Position numbers and translations under genes: made by a program. Below are positions 16,862 to 26,032 of a DNA stretch of 64,000 nt, one piece after another. This DNA is from Virgibacillus_O xinjiangensis. GTDB lineage: Bacteria > Bacillota > Bacilli > Bacillales > Amphibacillaceae. The notes beneath the pieces are model-generated. The model ran no database searches and was not told the DNA's origin. It saw nothing but the letters and a program-made list of their open reading frames with translations. Each line of letters starts with the position of its first letter. Position 1 is the first letter of the stretch. The stretch lies in assembly GCF_042643145.1 (NCBI RefSeq), contig NZ_JBHRSA010000009.1, positions 24,341 to 88,340 of the forward strand. The letters are read 5' to 3'.

Positions 16862-18691
16862 TTATCCCAGTTTCGATCTTTTCGCTGCTTTTTCACGCTC
16901 ATTCTTATTCAATATTTTCTTCCGCAAGCGGATCGTCTCTGGTGTAACTTCACAATATTCATCATCATCCAGGTACTCGATTGCTTCCTCCAAGGACATG
17001 TCACGGTTTTTCTTGATGACACTTGTTTGGTCTTTGGTAGCAGAACGAACGTTGGTCAAATGCTTTTCCTTCGTGATGTTCACAGTAAGATCATTTTCCC
17101 GGTTATGCTCACCGACAATCATCCCAGCATAAACCTCTGTACCAGGTTCAACAAAAATGACACCACGGTCCTCCAGCTGCATGATACCATAGGTGGATGC
17201 TTTCCCGTTCTCGAGAGAAACAAGCACACCTTCACGCCTTCCGCCTACCTGCCCTTTGACAAGGGGCTCATAGGCATCGAACGTATGGTTGATGATGCCA
17301 TAGCCACGGGTTTGGGACATGAATTCCGTCGAGTACCCCAGCAGACCGCGGGAAGGGACTTTGAATTCCAGCCGGACCTGTCCATTCCCTTGATTGACCA
17401 TATCGAGCATTTCGCCTTTACGTGCTCCCAGGGATTCCATAACTGCTCCTGTATAATCTTCAGGAACATCTACTTGCACTCGCTCTACTGGTTCGCATTT
17501 CACCCCATCAATTTCCTTGATGATGACCTGCGGTTTGGAAAGCTGCAACTCATAACCTTCCCTGCGCATATTTTCAATCAGAATGGAAAGATGGAGTTCC
17601 CCTCTGCCAGATACGGTCCAGGCATCCGGAGTTTCCGTCGGGTCCACTCGTAAACTTACATCTGTTTCCAACTGCTTCATGAGGCGTTCTTCTATTTTTC
17701 GGGCAGTTATATACTTTCCTTCTCGACCAGCAAATGGACTATTATTCACAAGGAAGGTCATTTGCAAGGTTGGCTCATCGATGCGGAGCCACGGCAGTCC
17801 TTCCGGATGGTCCGGCGGGCAGATGGTTTCCCCGACATTAAGGTCTTCCATACCGGCGAGTGCTACGATATCCCCAGCCTGAGCCTCTGTAATTTCCTTC
17901 CGCTTCAAGCCGATGAAACCAAACAGTTTACTGATACGGAAGGATTTCTCAGTTCCATCCTTTTTCAGAACGACCACTTGGTCTCCGACTTTCATGGTCC
18001 CCCGTACGACACGACCTACGCCAATTCGGCCTACATAGTCATTATAGTCCAGCAAAGTGACCTGGAATTGCAGCGGCTCATCCTTTGTATCTTTCGGTGC
18101 AGGGATATGATCCAAGATTGTAGTGAAAATAGGATCCATCGTCTCCTGCTGATCTTCTGGTTCTTCACCACTTGTCCCATTCAACGCGGAGGCATAGACA
18201 ACTGGGAACTCCAGCTGTTCATCATCAGCTCCCAGCTCGATGAATAAATCAAGAACCTCATCCACTACTTCGGTCGGCCGTGCATTTGGCCGGTCTATTT
18301 TATTCAATACGACAATAGGAGTCAGTTTCTGTTCCAACGCCTTCTTCAATACGAAACGCGTCTGCGGCATGGTTCCCTCGTAAGCATCGACTACCAGGGC
18401 CACCCCGTCGACCATTTTCATGATCCTCTCAACTTCTCCTCCAAAATCAGCATGTCCAGGTGTATCCAATATATTAATGGTTGTATCTTTATAGTTGATT
18501 GCTGTATTCTTTGCCAGGATGGTGATTCCGCGTTCTCGTTCAATGTCGCCAGAATCCATAGCTCGTTCGTCTACTTGCTCGTTCTCACGGAAAGTGCCAG
18601 AGTATTTCAGCATCTGGTCAACCAGCGTGGTTTTTCCATGGTCAACGTGGGCAATGATTGCAATGTTACGAATATCTTCTCTTAATTGCAT
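16862..18691 (-). CDS. typA: ribosome-associated GTPase TypA/BipA
   Basis: A 609-residue translational GTPase: MQLREDIRNIAIIAHVDHGKTTLVDQM (G1), RERGITILAKN (G2), DTPGHADFGGEV (G3), NKIDRPNAR (G4), SALNG (G5), then EF-G-like domains III and V and the BipA-specific C-terminal domain. It binds the 70S ribosome and aids 50S assembly and growth under cold or stress. The start at 18691 follows AGAGGAG; the longer frame to 18736 has no SD. Confidence 0.95.
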   Translation of the reverse strand: MQLREDIRNIAIIAHVDHGKTTLVDQMLKYSGTFRENEQVDERAMDSGDIERERGITILAKNTAINYKDTTINILDTPGHADFGGEVERIMKMVDGVALVVDAYEGTMPQTRFVLKKALEQKLTPIVVLNKIDRPNARPTEVVDEVLDLFIELGADDEQLEFPVVYASALNGTSGEEPEDQQETMDPIFTTILDHIPAPKDTKDEPLQFQVTLLDYNDYVGRIGVGRVVRGTMKVGDQVVVLKKDGTEKSFRISKLFGFIGLKRKEITEAQAGDIVALAGMEDLNVGETICPPDHPEGLPWLRIDEPTLQMTFLVNNSPFAGREGKYITARKIEERLMKQLETDVSLRVDPTETPDAWTVSGRGELHLSILIENMRREGYELQLSKPQVIIKEIDGVKCEPVERVQVDVPEDYTGAVMESLGARKGEMLDMVNQGNGQVRLEFKVPSRGLLGYSTEFMSQTRGYGIINHTFDAYEPLVKGQVGGRREGVLVSLENGKASTYGIMQLEDRGVIFVEPGTEVYAGMIVGEHNRENDLTVNITKEKHLTNVRSATKDQTSVIKKNRDMSLEEAIEYLDDDEYCEVTPETIRLRKKILNKNEREKAAKRSKLG

Positions 18692-18774
18692 AAATTGTAC
18701 GCTCCTCTGTAAATAGAGATGATTCAAACCAATCAATTATAACATATTTCCTTCTATAAATGTTAAAACATAGA

Positions 18775-20103
18775 CTATTTTCGAAAAGAAACCACGAATT
18801 CAGCTCCCCCAAGCGTTGAATTTCCTAGCTGGATGGTTCCTCCCGACTGCTCTACCACAGCCCGGGCAATGGCCAACCCCAAACCGGTTTCCCCATTCTT
18901 CCCTTTAACAAACCTGTGAAAAATATGGGGAGCCATGTCGGCTGGTACTCCTTCTCCATCATCCTCGACGCGCAGCTGGACTGCACTTCCACTTCTTCGA
19001 GCTTCAACCCTTACTGTTGTATGCGCATGGCGAACTCCATTAAAGACAAGATTCAGCATGGCCTGCAGCAATTTTTCTTCATCTGCCATAATGGAAAGCC
19101 CCTCATCGGCGTGGTGGATCAACGTTATTCCACGCTCATTTGCAATGGGAAGTGCTCGATCGCTCACGCGTTCCAACAAGAGACCAAGATCGACCTCCAC
19201 CTCATCATACACCTCCGGCGCACTGTCCAGTTTCGCCAAAAGGGTCATTTCATTAATGATTGATTTCAAACGGCTGACCTCTGTCACCATTACTTCCAGC
19301 CCTTTCTCTTTATCATTTTCATCAAAAATGCCGTCTTTTATCCCTTCTGCGTAACCTTGGATCGTCATTAAAGGGGTCTTCAATTCATGACTCGCATTCT
19401 GAAAGAAGGCTTGCTGGGAATGGATATATCTCTGAAGCTCCTGGGCCATTTCATAAACACTTTGTCCGACTTCTTCAATTTCTCCTGTTGCGTCAATTTC
19501 CTCAATCTGGTCAAACTGCCGCTTTTCAATTTTCTTCATCTGCCATTTCAGACGGGTAAGAGGCGTAACCAGACGATTGGTCAGGAAATAGCTGATCGCC
19601 ACTGCAATTGCAGCTCCTATCAGGAAGACGACAGCGATTAAAAAGATGAAGTCCTGCTGAACAGCCGAGATATCGCTCATGGGTGTCAGAAGGATCAGTT
19701 CAAGCCCGAGGGATTCGGGATAAAAGAGAATCCTTGAGGTAACAAAATTACTGCCACCAAACTCCCATAAAGCCTCCGTATCATCGGAGAAATCATTTGT
19801 CCGGTAAAATCCCTCCGCAATATCCTCTGACATGGTCGAAAATAATACGGCATCCTGGTTTCTGTCGTAAAGGAACAATTGAAGGTCCTGCTGCTCCAGA
19901 ACTTCATTGAAGTTTTGGATATTCATGCTTCCATACTGGTCTGTCATAAGGTTGACGATAATTTCGCCACTTTGCTCCAACTGCCGGCGTTCATCCTCAA
20001 TCAGAAGATCCAGGATGAGAGAATAGATGACGATGCTAGCTATCCCCATGATGAGGACCAGCAGTGTAGTGAATGCGATGTTCAACTGATGTTGCAGCTT
20101 CAT
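18775..20103 (-). CDS. cssS: secretion-stress sensor histidine kinase (CssS-like)
   Basis: 442 residues: transmembrane segments at ~10-32 and ~163-187 flank an extracytoplasmic domain; HAMP ~188-240; HisKA with NASHELKTPLMTIQGYAEGI (His near 251); HATPase_c with NLVFNGVRHA, DDGEGVP and ETGLGLAIARAV. It is 2 bp after the RR gene. Identification as CssS rests on its size, the CssR-like partner and the divergent htrA, as at B. subtilis cssRS-htrB. CssS senses misfolded secreted protein at the membrane. Confidence 0.8.
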   Translation of the reverse strand: MKLQHQLNIAFTTLLVLIMGIASIVIYSLILDLLIEDERRQLEQSGEIIVNLMTDQYGSMNIQNFNEVLEQQDLQLFLYDRNQDAVLFSTMSEDIAEGFYRTNDFSDDTEALWEFGGSNFVTSRILFYPESLGLELILLTPMSDISAVQQDFIFLIAVVFLIGAAIAVAISYFLTNRLVTPLTRLKWQMKKIEKRQFDQIEEIDATGEIEEVGQSVYEMAQELQRYIHSQQAFFQNASHELKTPLMTIQGYAEGIKDGIFDENDKEKGLEVMVTEVSRLKSIINEMTLLAKLDSAPEVYDEVEVDLGLLLERVSDRALPIANERGITLIHHADEGLSIMADEEKLLQAMLNLVFNGVRHAHTTVRVEARRSGSAVQLRVEDDGEGVPADMAPHIFHRFVKGKNGETGLGLAIARAVVEQSGGTIQLGNSTLGGAEFVVSFRK

Positions 20104-20105
20104 CG

Positions 20106-20792
20106 CTAATCCTCGTCCCTGCGAAGCCTATAGCCATATCCCCAGACGGTTTCCAGAGGCAAATCAGCAAGTTTCTTACGTATCCGCTTAACAAGATCAT
20201 CTACCGCACGATCACTTCCGAAATAGTCATTTCCCCACACTTTGGTCAATAATTCCTCACGGGAAAAAGCCCGGTTGATATTCTCCGCGAACAACAGCAG
20301 CATATCGAATTCCTTCGTCGTGACCTCCTGCTCTCTTCCGTTCCAAAACAGGCGCCGCTCATTTCTATAAATCAGGAGCTTCCCAGCCTGAATCCTGTCA
20401 TGGACCATATCATCCCTCCGCACGGCAGGCTGGGCTCTTTTGAACAGCCGCTTCACCCTTGCCACCAGCTCCCTTGGGCTGAAAGGCTTGGTGAGATAAT
20501 CGTCTCCCCCTAATTCCAGACCAAGTATCTTATCAATTTCCTCATCCTTTGCGGAAATGATAATTATCGGAACATCGCTCTCTTCCCTGATTTTTTTACA
20601 AAATTCATAACCATCCATTCCAGGAAGCATAATATCCAGTATCCACATGGTAGGTGGGTCCTCTTTCCATAAATCCCACGCCGCTTCAGCCGACTCTATT
20701 ACAGATACCTTGTACCCTTCCTTTTTCAAATAAGCGGAAACGATATTTTGGATATTCTGGTCGTCTTCCACTACCCCTATGTATTCGTTCAT
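20106..20792 (-). CDS. cssR: secretion-stress response regulator (CssR-like)
   Basis: A 228-residue OmpR-family regulator: receiver with VVEDDQNI, phosphoacceptor in WILDIMLPGMDGYEF, Lys in YLTKPFSPREL; C-terminal winged helix with VTTKEFDMLLLFAEN, SDRAVDDLVKRIRKKL and VWGYGYRL. SD GAGGTGATG. It is divergent from htrA with 137 bp between, where repeated T-rich octamers lie (20837-20865). It likely activates htrA and its own operon on secretion stress. Confidence 0.82.
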   Translation of the reverse strand: MNEYIGVVEDDQNIQNIVSAYLKKEGYKVSVIESAEAAWDLWKEDPPTMWILDIMLPGMDGYEFCKKIREESDVPIIIISAKDEEIDKILGLELGGDDYLTKPFSPRELVARVKRLFKRAQPAVRRDDMVHDRIQAGKLLIYRNERRLFWNGREQEVTTKEFDMLLLFAENINRAFSREELLTKVWGNDYFGSDRAVDDLVKRIRKKLADLPLETVWGYGYRLRRDED

Positions 20793-20836
20793 CTTTCATC
20801 ACCTCGCACATATTCCTTTCCATCTTACCATAATTC

Positions 20837-20893
20837 TTTTACACATTTTTTCCACATTTTTACCGAATCTATCCTAACAGGGCGTTTTATACT
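20837..20893 (+). promoter_or_regulatory. htrA promoter with repeated CssR-type octamers
   Basis: TTTTACAC (20837), TTTTCCAC (20848) and TTTTACCG (20858) are spaced 11 and 10 bp, one helical turn each. They resemble the TTTTCACA octamers of B. subtilis htrA/htrB promoters. A -10 TATACT is at 20888-20893, but the -35 region at 17 bp (GAATCT) is poor, as expected for an activator-dependent promoter. Confidence 0.6.
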
Positions 20894-20929
20894 ATGAATA
20901 TACAAGGACATAGAAAGGGTGGATGAATC

Positions 20930-22240
20930 ATGAAAGATTTCGACCATGAACGTTCATTTGACCATACAGAAGAAAACAGTGATTCCATGCAGAAACAGCC
21001 GGAAAGGGATGCTTCTGGCGAAGAGCAGGTACAGGCAGAAAGCTATGTCCAACCCACCACAAAGGACCACGATAAACAGCCGAGTCGATTTTCCGGAAAA
21101 AATGCCTTGGTCGGCGGAGTTATAGGAGGAGCTCTCTCTGCACTTGCCGTTGCCCTCTTGTTCCTGTTTGTCATCATGCCTTCTGGTGCCTCAGGAAATA
21201 ACCAAACCGGCAATAATGAGGTCCCCGCAACTTCCATGGTTGAAAATATATCCAGCGAAAATGCCGCAACATCTGAAAACATCAGTGAAACGGCAGAAGC
21301 AGTGGTTGGCATCGTCAACCTCCAACAACAGAATGTGTGGACAGACAGCCAGGAATCTGGGGCGGGTTCCGGCATCGTTTATAAGAAAGAGAATGGGAAA
21401 GCATATGTTGTGACCAATCATCATGTAGTAGAAGGTGCCGAAGAACTCGAAGTAGTCCTCAATGACGAGGAGAGGGTGTCGGCAAAGATTCTCGGTTCAG
21501 ACGCATTGACCGACTTAGCTGTATTGGAAATTGACGGCTCCCATATAAATACAGTGGCCAGCCTCGGTTCCTCAACAGAGTTAAAGGTTGGTGAACCGGT
21601 CATGGCAATTGGGAATCCGCTTGGCCTGGAGTTTGCAAACACGGTAACCCAAGGGATTATCAGCGGCATGAACAGGTCTGTCAGTGTAGATACCAATAGC
21701 GATGGAAGGGCTGACTGGGTGACAGAGGTACTGCAAACAGATGCCGCCATCAATCCAGGTAACAGTGGCGGTGCCCTAGTAGATGCGGATGGAAAAGTGA
21801 TCGGCATCAATTCCATGAAAATAGCCAGCCAGAAAGTAGAAAGCATCGGGTTCGCCATACCGATCGATGAAGCATTGCCGATTATGGAAGAACTTCGGAC
21901 AAATGGAGAAATTGTGCGTCCCCTCATCGGTATAACGACCGCTTCCATGAATCAAGTTCCACCTCAAGTCATGTATGAGTTGAACCTGCCGGAAGATGTA
22001 GAAGGCGGAATGGTGATTGCGGAAGTGCAAGATGGATCGGCTGCCGACAAAGCTGGATTACAACGATTTGATGTCATCACCGCTATCAACGGAAATAAGG
22101 TCACCTCCATCTTGGAACTGAGACAGTACCTGTATTCAGAGGCCTCTATTGGTGAAACAGTTGAAGTCGAATTCTACCGGGACGGAACCAAAAAGACATT
22201 GAACCTTGAGCTGGAAGCCCGCGAAGACAATCAGATATAA
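20930..22240 (+). CDS. htrA: membrane-anchored HtrA-family serine protease
   Basis: 436 residues: an acidic, hydrophilic cytoplasmic N-terminus (1-55), a transmembrane anchor (~58-83), a low-complexity linker, a trypsin-like domain with triad His165 (TNHHVV), Asp195 (TDLAVL) and Ser279 (NPGNSGGAL), and one PDZ domain (~325-430, VIAEVQDGSAADKAGLQRFD). It degrades or refolds misfolded exported proteins outside the membrane. The divergent cssRS supports a HtrA/HtrB secretion-stress role. SD AAAGGGTGG. Confidence 0.92.
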   Translation: MKDFDHERSFDHTEENSDSMQKQPERDASGEEQVQAESYVQPTTKDHDKQPSRFSGKNALVGGVIGGALSALAVALLFLFVIMPSGASGNNQTGNNEVPATSMVENISSENAATSENISETAEAVVGIVNLQQQNVWTDSQESGAGSGIVYKKENGKAYVVTNHHVVEGAEELEVVLNDEERVSAKILGSDALTDLAVLEIDGSHINTVASLGSSTELKVGEPVMAIGNPLGLEFANTVTQGIISGMNRSVSVDTNSDGRADWVTEVLQTDAAINPGNSGGALVDADGKVIGINSMKIASQKVESIGFAIPIDEALPIMEELRTNGEIVRPLIGITTASMNQVPPQVMYELNLPEDVEGGMVIAEVQDGSAADKAGLQRFDVITAINGNKVTSILELRQYLYSEASIGETVEVEFYRDGTKKTLNLELEAREDNQI

Positions 22241-22244
22241 AAGC

Positions 22245-22282
22245 GAAGCACCACCCATGCAGAAAGGCATGGATGGTGCTTC
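22245..22282. terminator. bidirectional terminator between htrA and yteA
   Basis: GAAGCACCACCCATGC / GCATGGATGGTGCTTC, a 16-bp stem with one G-U pair, between convergent genes. Confidence 0.8.
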
Positions 22283-22311
22283 TATCTTTAGAAACATCTC
22301 TTATATGAGGA

Positions 22312-22992
22312 TTAATCGTCCTGCCGGTCCAGCTCTTCTTCATATTTATTATGGTGGAAAGAAGGTCCTGTATAGCTGCCATCGATATCAGCTGACAGCC
22401 ATCCTTCCAAATCCTCTGCTCCCCCGGTATTTTCCTCGTTGTTCGGAAACATTTCCTCATAGTTTTCTTTGTCGCCATAGAAATCCGAAGGGGATTCCGA
22501 AGTTCCATACCTGCTCACATCCTGCCAAGAATCCTCTGCATCATAATTCACCTGCTCTTCATCGGTGGTTTCATCCGGATTGATATTCGGGCTGAATACC
22601 CCCTCTTCAACTGTCCTGGCACTTTCAAATGTATTGTCTGTAGCATGCTGCACACATCTATCCGTCGTAGGTACAGCCATCAGCCGCTCAAAAGGAATAT
22701 CTTCTCCGCATTTGCTGCAGATTCCGTAAGTCCCCTGATCGATGGCATTCAATGCTTCATTGATTTCTTCCAGTTCTTTCTCAGCATGTTCATTCAGCGC
22801 AATATCCTTTTCCCTTTCATATAATTCCGTACCGAAATCACCGGGATGATTATCATAATTGGATAATTCACTCATTGATTCTTTGACCGCTTCCAGTGAA
22901 TTTCCAAAGTGGTCTTCTACATGGGGAATCAATTCATTTTGTCGGTTCAATAGCGCGGCTTTGCACTGTTCCATCTGGTCGGTCGTGATCAT
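22312..22992 (-). CDS. yteA: YteA family TraR/DksA-type zinc finger protein
   Basis: 226 residues. The N-terminal coiled coil (MEQCKAALLNRQNELIPHVED, residues ~7-95) is followed by the DksA-type finger around residues 94-118 (YGICSKCGEDIPFERLMAVPTTDRCVQHA). Then comes a long acidic tail rich in Glu/Asp/Asn. The third cysteine is present (DRCV), but the fourth position appears to be His, so a C3H-type site is possible. B. subtilis YteA is sporulation-associated with unknown mechanism. The ATG at 22992 is spaced 9 nt from GGAGG; the ATG at 23001 abuts it. Confidence 0.8.
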   Translation of the reverse strand: MITTDQMEQCKAALLNRQNELIPHVEDHFGNSLEAVKESMSELSNYDNHPGDFGTELYEREKDIALNEHAEKELEEINEALNAIDQGTYGICSKCGEDIPFERLMAVPTTDRCVQHATDNTFESARTVEEGVFSPNINPDETTDEEQVNYDAEDSWQDVSRYGTSESPSDFYGDKENYEEMFPNNEENTGGAEDLEGWLSADIDGSYTGPSFHHNKYEEELDRQDD

Positions 22993-23056
22993 AGAGATCA
23001 TCCTCCATTAAATAGTATGCTACTTATACTATGTGTAAAAGCCGTGTATTGATTCT

Positions 23057-23503
23057 TTAGGAGCGTTCCCAAATCATGTCAATATGAGGAATATTATCCT
23101 CCAAATACATCTCGGAAGCCTGACGGAATCCCAAAGACATATAAAATTGTTTCAAATATTCCTGAGCCATAATATGAATGCTATCCTCTGACCAGACCTC
23201 CGTTATGTATGCCATCGCTCTTTTCATTACTTCTTTGCCATAGCCTTTGCCACGGTGTTTCTCCGCTACCATCACCCGGCCAATGGATGGATGTTCAAAT
23301 TTGCTCCCTGCTGGAAGGAGTCGGACCAGCGCTGCCGGTTCCCCCTTTATATCCAAGTAGCAATGGACCGCCTTTTGGTCGTAATCATCCAATTCCGGAT
23401 AGGGACAATCTTGTTCCACCACGAAGACCTCCACCCTAGCTTTCAATAGGTTGTATAACTCATTATTGCTGAGCTCATTAAATTTTCGATAATGCCATTC
23501 CAA
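23057..23503 (-). CDS. ElaA-like GNAT N-acetyltransferase
   Basis: 148 residues starting at a TTG (MEWHYRKFNELSNNELYNLLKARVEVFVVEQ), the ElaA signature including RVEVFVVEQDCPYPELDDYD. Acetyl-CoA binding motif GRVMVAEKHRGKGYGKEVM lies near residues 76-95. The acceptor substrate is unknown. SD AAAGGAG is spaced for the TTG. Monocistronic, 64 bp after yteA's start region. Confidence 0.85.
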   Translation of the reverse strand: MEWHYRKFNELSNNELYNLLKARVEVFVVEQDCPYPELDDYDQKAVHCYLDIKGEPAALVRLLPAGSKFEHPSIGRVMVAEKHRGKGYGKEVMKRAMAYITEVWSEDSIHIMAQEYLKQFYMSLGFRQASEMYLEDNIPHIDMIWERS

Positions 23504-23639
23504 CCTTACTCTCTCCTTTTTATTTTAACTATAGCAGACCCCGCAAATTTGTAGAAGGGCCGTTAAAATTTCTTCCCTTAAGAGGAATCAGCCCACTTTT
23601 TGTCGAAATAGTTGGTAAAAGAAAAAGGAGGAATCCTCT

Positions 23640-24533
23640 TTGCAACAGGAACAGAATAGGACAATCGGGTTTATCGGCACCGGTGTAATGGGCCGAAGCA
23701 TGGCTAAGAACCTCTTGAAATCAGGTTATTCTATGAACATATTCACGAGAACCAAAGAAAAGGCACAGGAGCTCATCGAACTAGGAGCCGCTTGGAAAGA
23801 AAGTATTGAAGGAGTAGCAAGGGATTCAGATGTCGTAATCACCATGGTCGGCTATCCGAGGGACGTGGAAGAAGTTTATTTTGGCGAGGGAGGTATTCTG
23901 CTACATGCCTCCTCTGGTACATATGTCGTTGATATGACTACCTCTAAGCCGGCGCTTGCAGAGGAAATTTTTGAAAAAGCAAAAGCTAAGGGTGTAGAAG
24001 CACTGGATGCCCCAGTATCTGGAGGCGATGTAGGTGCCAAAAACGGAAAACTTGCCATTATGGTAGGTGGAGACCAAGAAGCATATTACAAGCTCTTGCC
24101 TGTTTTTGAAGTAATGGGAGATAACATCATCCTGCAGGGAGGCGCAGGAGCAGGACAGCATACCAAACTGGCGAACCAGATTACGATAGCTTCGAACATG
24201 GTAGGTGTGTGTGAAGCCATTTCCTATGCCCGAAAAGCCGGCCTGGACGCAGAACGTGTGTTGGATAGTATTACTACTGGTGCAGCTGGCAGCTTCTCCT
24301 TATCCAAACTGGGACCGAGGATGCTGAAAGGAGACTATGCACCAGGCTTTTATGTCAAACATTTCATCAAGGACATGACCATTGCTTTGGAAGCTGCAGA
24401 GGAAATGGGGCTGTCGACGCCAGGCCTGTCCCTTTCCCTTGAACTCTACCAGGAGCTTGCAGAACAAGGGGATAGTGACAGCGGGACCCAGGCATTGATT
24501 AAACTCTTTGAGAGAAGTAACTGTTATAGTTAA
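23640..24533 (+). CDS. NAD(P)-dependent beta-hydroxyacid dehydrogenase family protein
   Basis: 297 residues. Rossmann motif GFIGTGVMGRSMAKNLLKSGY near the start, substrate-binding segment DAPVSGGDVGAKNG near 120-133 and the catalytic Lys in GAGQHTKLANQI near 172. This is the 3-hydroxyisobutyrate / tartronate-semialdehyde / beta-hydroxyacid dehydrogenase family; YkwC of B. subtilis is close in type. Substrate not determined. Start TTG with AGGAGG 8 nt upstream. It follows divergently from the GNAT gene. Confidence 0.85.
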   Translation: MQQEQNRTIGFIGTGVMGRSMAKNLLKSGYSMNIFTRTKEKAQELIELGAAWKESIEGVARDSDVVITMVGYPRDVEEVYFGEGGILLHASSGTYVVDMTTSKPALAEEIFEKAKAKGVEALDAPVSGGDVGAKNGKLAIMVGGDQEAYYKLLPVFEVMGDNIILQGGAGAGQHTKLANQITIASNMVGVCEAISYARKAGLDAERVLDSITTGAAGSFSLSKLGPRMLKGDYAPGFYVKHFIKDMTIALEAAEEMGLSTPGLSLSLELYQELAEQGDSDSGTQALIKLFERSNCYS

Positions 24534-24547
24534 AAGCCTATAAGAAA

Positions 24548-24578
24548 GAAGCGGCAGATTATTTTTTCTGCCGCTTCT
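24548..24578. terminator. bidirectional terminator
   Basis: GAAGCGGCAGA / TCTGCCGCTTC with a T-rich loop, between the dehydrogenase and the convergent small gene, overlapping the stop of the latter. Confidence 0.8.
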
Positions 24579-24861
24579 CTATTTCTGCTTGCACTGCAAA
24601 AGCAAGATCATCATTTCCGAATAGCTGTAATGCATTCAGAACAGTCTGGTCTGCAATATCTTCCGACTCATTTTTTGGCACCGCCAATTCAAGCATATCT
24701 TGCAGTGTTTGATTTTTGGATTGCCCCGGATAAGCTTTTTCGTAAAGGGTCACAGGGTCCAATTCATTATTGACACACCATTGTACATAAATCAGGATCA
24801 TCATCCGTTCTTGATTCTGATAACTTTCAATTACCTTTTTCTCCATTTCGTTTCCGTCCAA
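24559..24861 (-). CDS. conserved hypothetical protein
   Basis: A 100-residue soluble, helix-rich protein beginning TTG (M)DGNEMEKKVIESYQNQERMMILIYVQWCVN. Charged C-terminus (QAEIEKRQKK). I do not recognise a family. It starts 6 bp after the methyltransferase stop with AAAGGTG 7 nt ahead of the TTG, so the two are cotranscribed; an ATG at codon 6 is an alternative start. Confidence 0.65.
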   Translation of the reverse strand: MDGNEMEKKVIESYQNQERMMILIYVQWCVNNELDPVTLYEKAYPGQSKNQTLQDMLELAVPKNESEDIADQTVLNALQLFGNDDLAFAVQAEIEKRQKK

Positions 24862-24867
24862 TTATAT

Positions 24868-25548
24868 TCACCTTTCTTTCTCCAGCATAAATACCCACAT
24901 GAAGGTCAAAGCTTGTTTCAGTTCCAATGGCAGCATATGGACATGTTGCTGATCCAATTCCTGTTTATACACTCCGAAGCCGTCGATATAGTTCATGCCT
25001 TCTTCCTCCACCAACTTTTGAAATTCCCAGGGCATCATGGTATTACAGATAACCTTCTCACCACGTAGCCGTGAGTAGCTGTTGGTACGGGGAGCTGCCG
25101 TCGGCCCTAAAATTCCTGCACATACCTTACCGCCATCTCTGAGCACCCGCCTCATTTCCCGCAGAGCCGCAAGAGGAGATTCCGTCCATTCCAACACATT
25201 TATCGCCATAATAGCGTCATAGCTGCTGTCCAAATAGGGAAGGCTGTTGGCATCCCCCTTCTGGAAATTGATAAGTCCTCCATTATTCCGCTCTGCTGCG
25301 GCGACCATCTCGCCGGATATATCCAGCCCGGAGACGGCAAAACCCGAACGGTACAGCTTTCTTGAACCATAACCATCTCCACACCCTATATCGAGGACAT
25401 TGCTTCCTTTGATCCAATGCTTCTCTATGAAGGGAATGATATCCTTTCGACTCCCATCCTCCCACATCTTCCTGCTGCGGGCCTGCCAAAAGGAAGAACG
25501 ATCATTCCAGGCAGACTCTGCCTTTTCCTTCCAGTTGAAATCGTCCAT
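24868..25548 (-). CDS. class I SAM-dependent methyltransferase
   Basis: 226 residues with the SAM-binding motif NVLDIGCGDGYGSRKLY near 50-66, acidic residue in GLDISGEMV and the motif IV region YDAIMAINVLEWTESP. The closest general group is the UbiE/YtqB-like methyltransferases; the substrate is unknown. SD AAAGGAG. First gene of a two-gene unit with the hypothetical protein. Confidence 0.85.
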   Translation of the reverse strand: MDDFNWKEKAESAWNDRSSFWQARSRKMWEDGSRKDIIPFIEKHWIKGSNVLDIGCGDGYGSRKLYRSGFAVSGLDISGEMVAAAERNNGGLINFQKGDANSLPYLDSSYDAIMAINVLEWTESPLAALREMRRVLRDGGKVCAGILGPTAAPRTNSYSRLRGEKVICNTMMPWEFQKLVEEEGMNYIDGFGVYKQELDQQHVHMLPLELKQALTFMWVFMLEKER

Positions 25549-25600
25549 TCTACCAGCTCCTTTCCTTCATTATAAAGTATGATGTGAGAAAGGAAATAAT

Positions 25601-25639
25601 AAAAAAAGGTTTATCCCACCAAGGGGATAAACCTTTTTT
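25601..25639 (-). terminator. cold-shock gene terminator
   Basis: AAAAAAGGTTTATCCC / GGGATAAACCTTTTTT with a short loop, directly downstream of the csp stop, symmetric in A/T tails. Confidence 0.9.
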
Positions 25640-25655
25640 ATTTCAATCTCTATTA

Positions 25656-25853
25656 TTATAGAGCAACAACGTTAGCAGCTTGCGGTCCGCGGTTGCCTTC
25701 TACGATTTCAAATTCAACGTCTTGGCCTTCTTCAAGCGTTTTGAAACCTTCAGCTTGGATTGCTGAGAAGTGTACGAATACATCGTCTCCGTCTTCACGC
25801 TCGATGAAACCAAAACCTTTTTCTGCGTTAAACCATTTTACCTTACCAGTCAT
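25656..25853 (-). CDS. csp: cold-shock protein
   Basis: 65 residues forming a single OB-fold cold-shock domain: MTGKVKWFNAEKGFGFIERE with RNP1 (KGFGFI), and RNP2 (VFVHF). It binds single-stranded RNA and DNA and melts RNA structure. Close to Bacillus CspB/CspD. A start at 25853 has GGAGGT. The leader between the promoter at 25887 and the ATG is short (~25-30 nt), so no long thermosensor leader is apparent, unless transcription starts further up. Confidence 0.97.
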   Translation of the reverse strand: MTGKVKWFNAEKGFGFIEREDGDDVFVHFSAIQAEGFKTLEEGQDVEFEIVEGNRGPQAANVVAL

Positions 25854-25886
25854 TTAAAATGACCTCCTTATACAAATATCGTGCAA

Positions 25887-25915
25887 AGTATAATTGAGTC
25901 ATAAATACTTTTACA
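25887..25915 (-). promoter_or_regulatory. probable sigma-A promoter of the cold-shock gene
   Basis: Minus-strand -10 TATACT (25887-25892) and -35 TGTAAA (25910-25915) with a 17-bp spacer. The -35 is weak. Confidence 0.5.
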
Positions 25916-26032
25916 CCACTTTGTTAAAGAGATCGTAAAGTATTATTCATCCTTCAATTTCCTTTTGCTAACCTTACTTTAACCGTTTTGGAGGTAAAAT
26001 GCAAGCATTTATAAAAATAAATAACATGAATG

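Noticed and set aside
16688..17653. Open frame of 321 codons on the plus strand over typA
   Set aside because: Antisense to conserved typA domains, with no recognisable motif and no SD.
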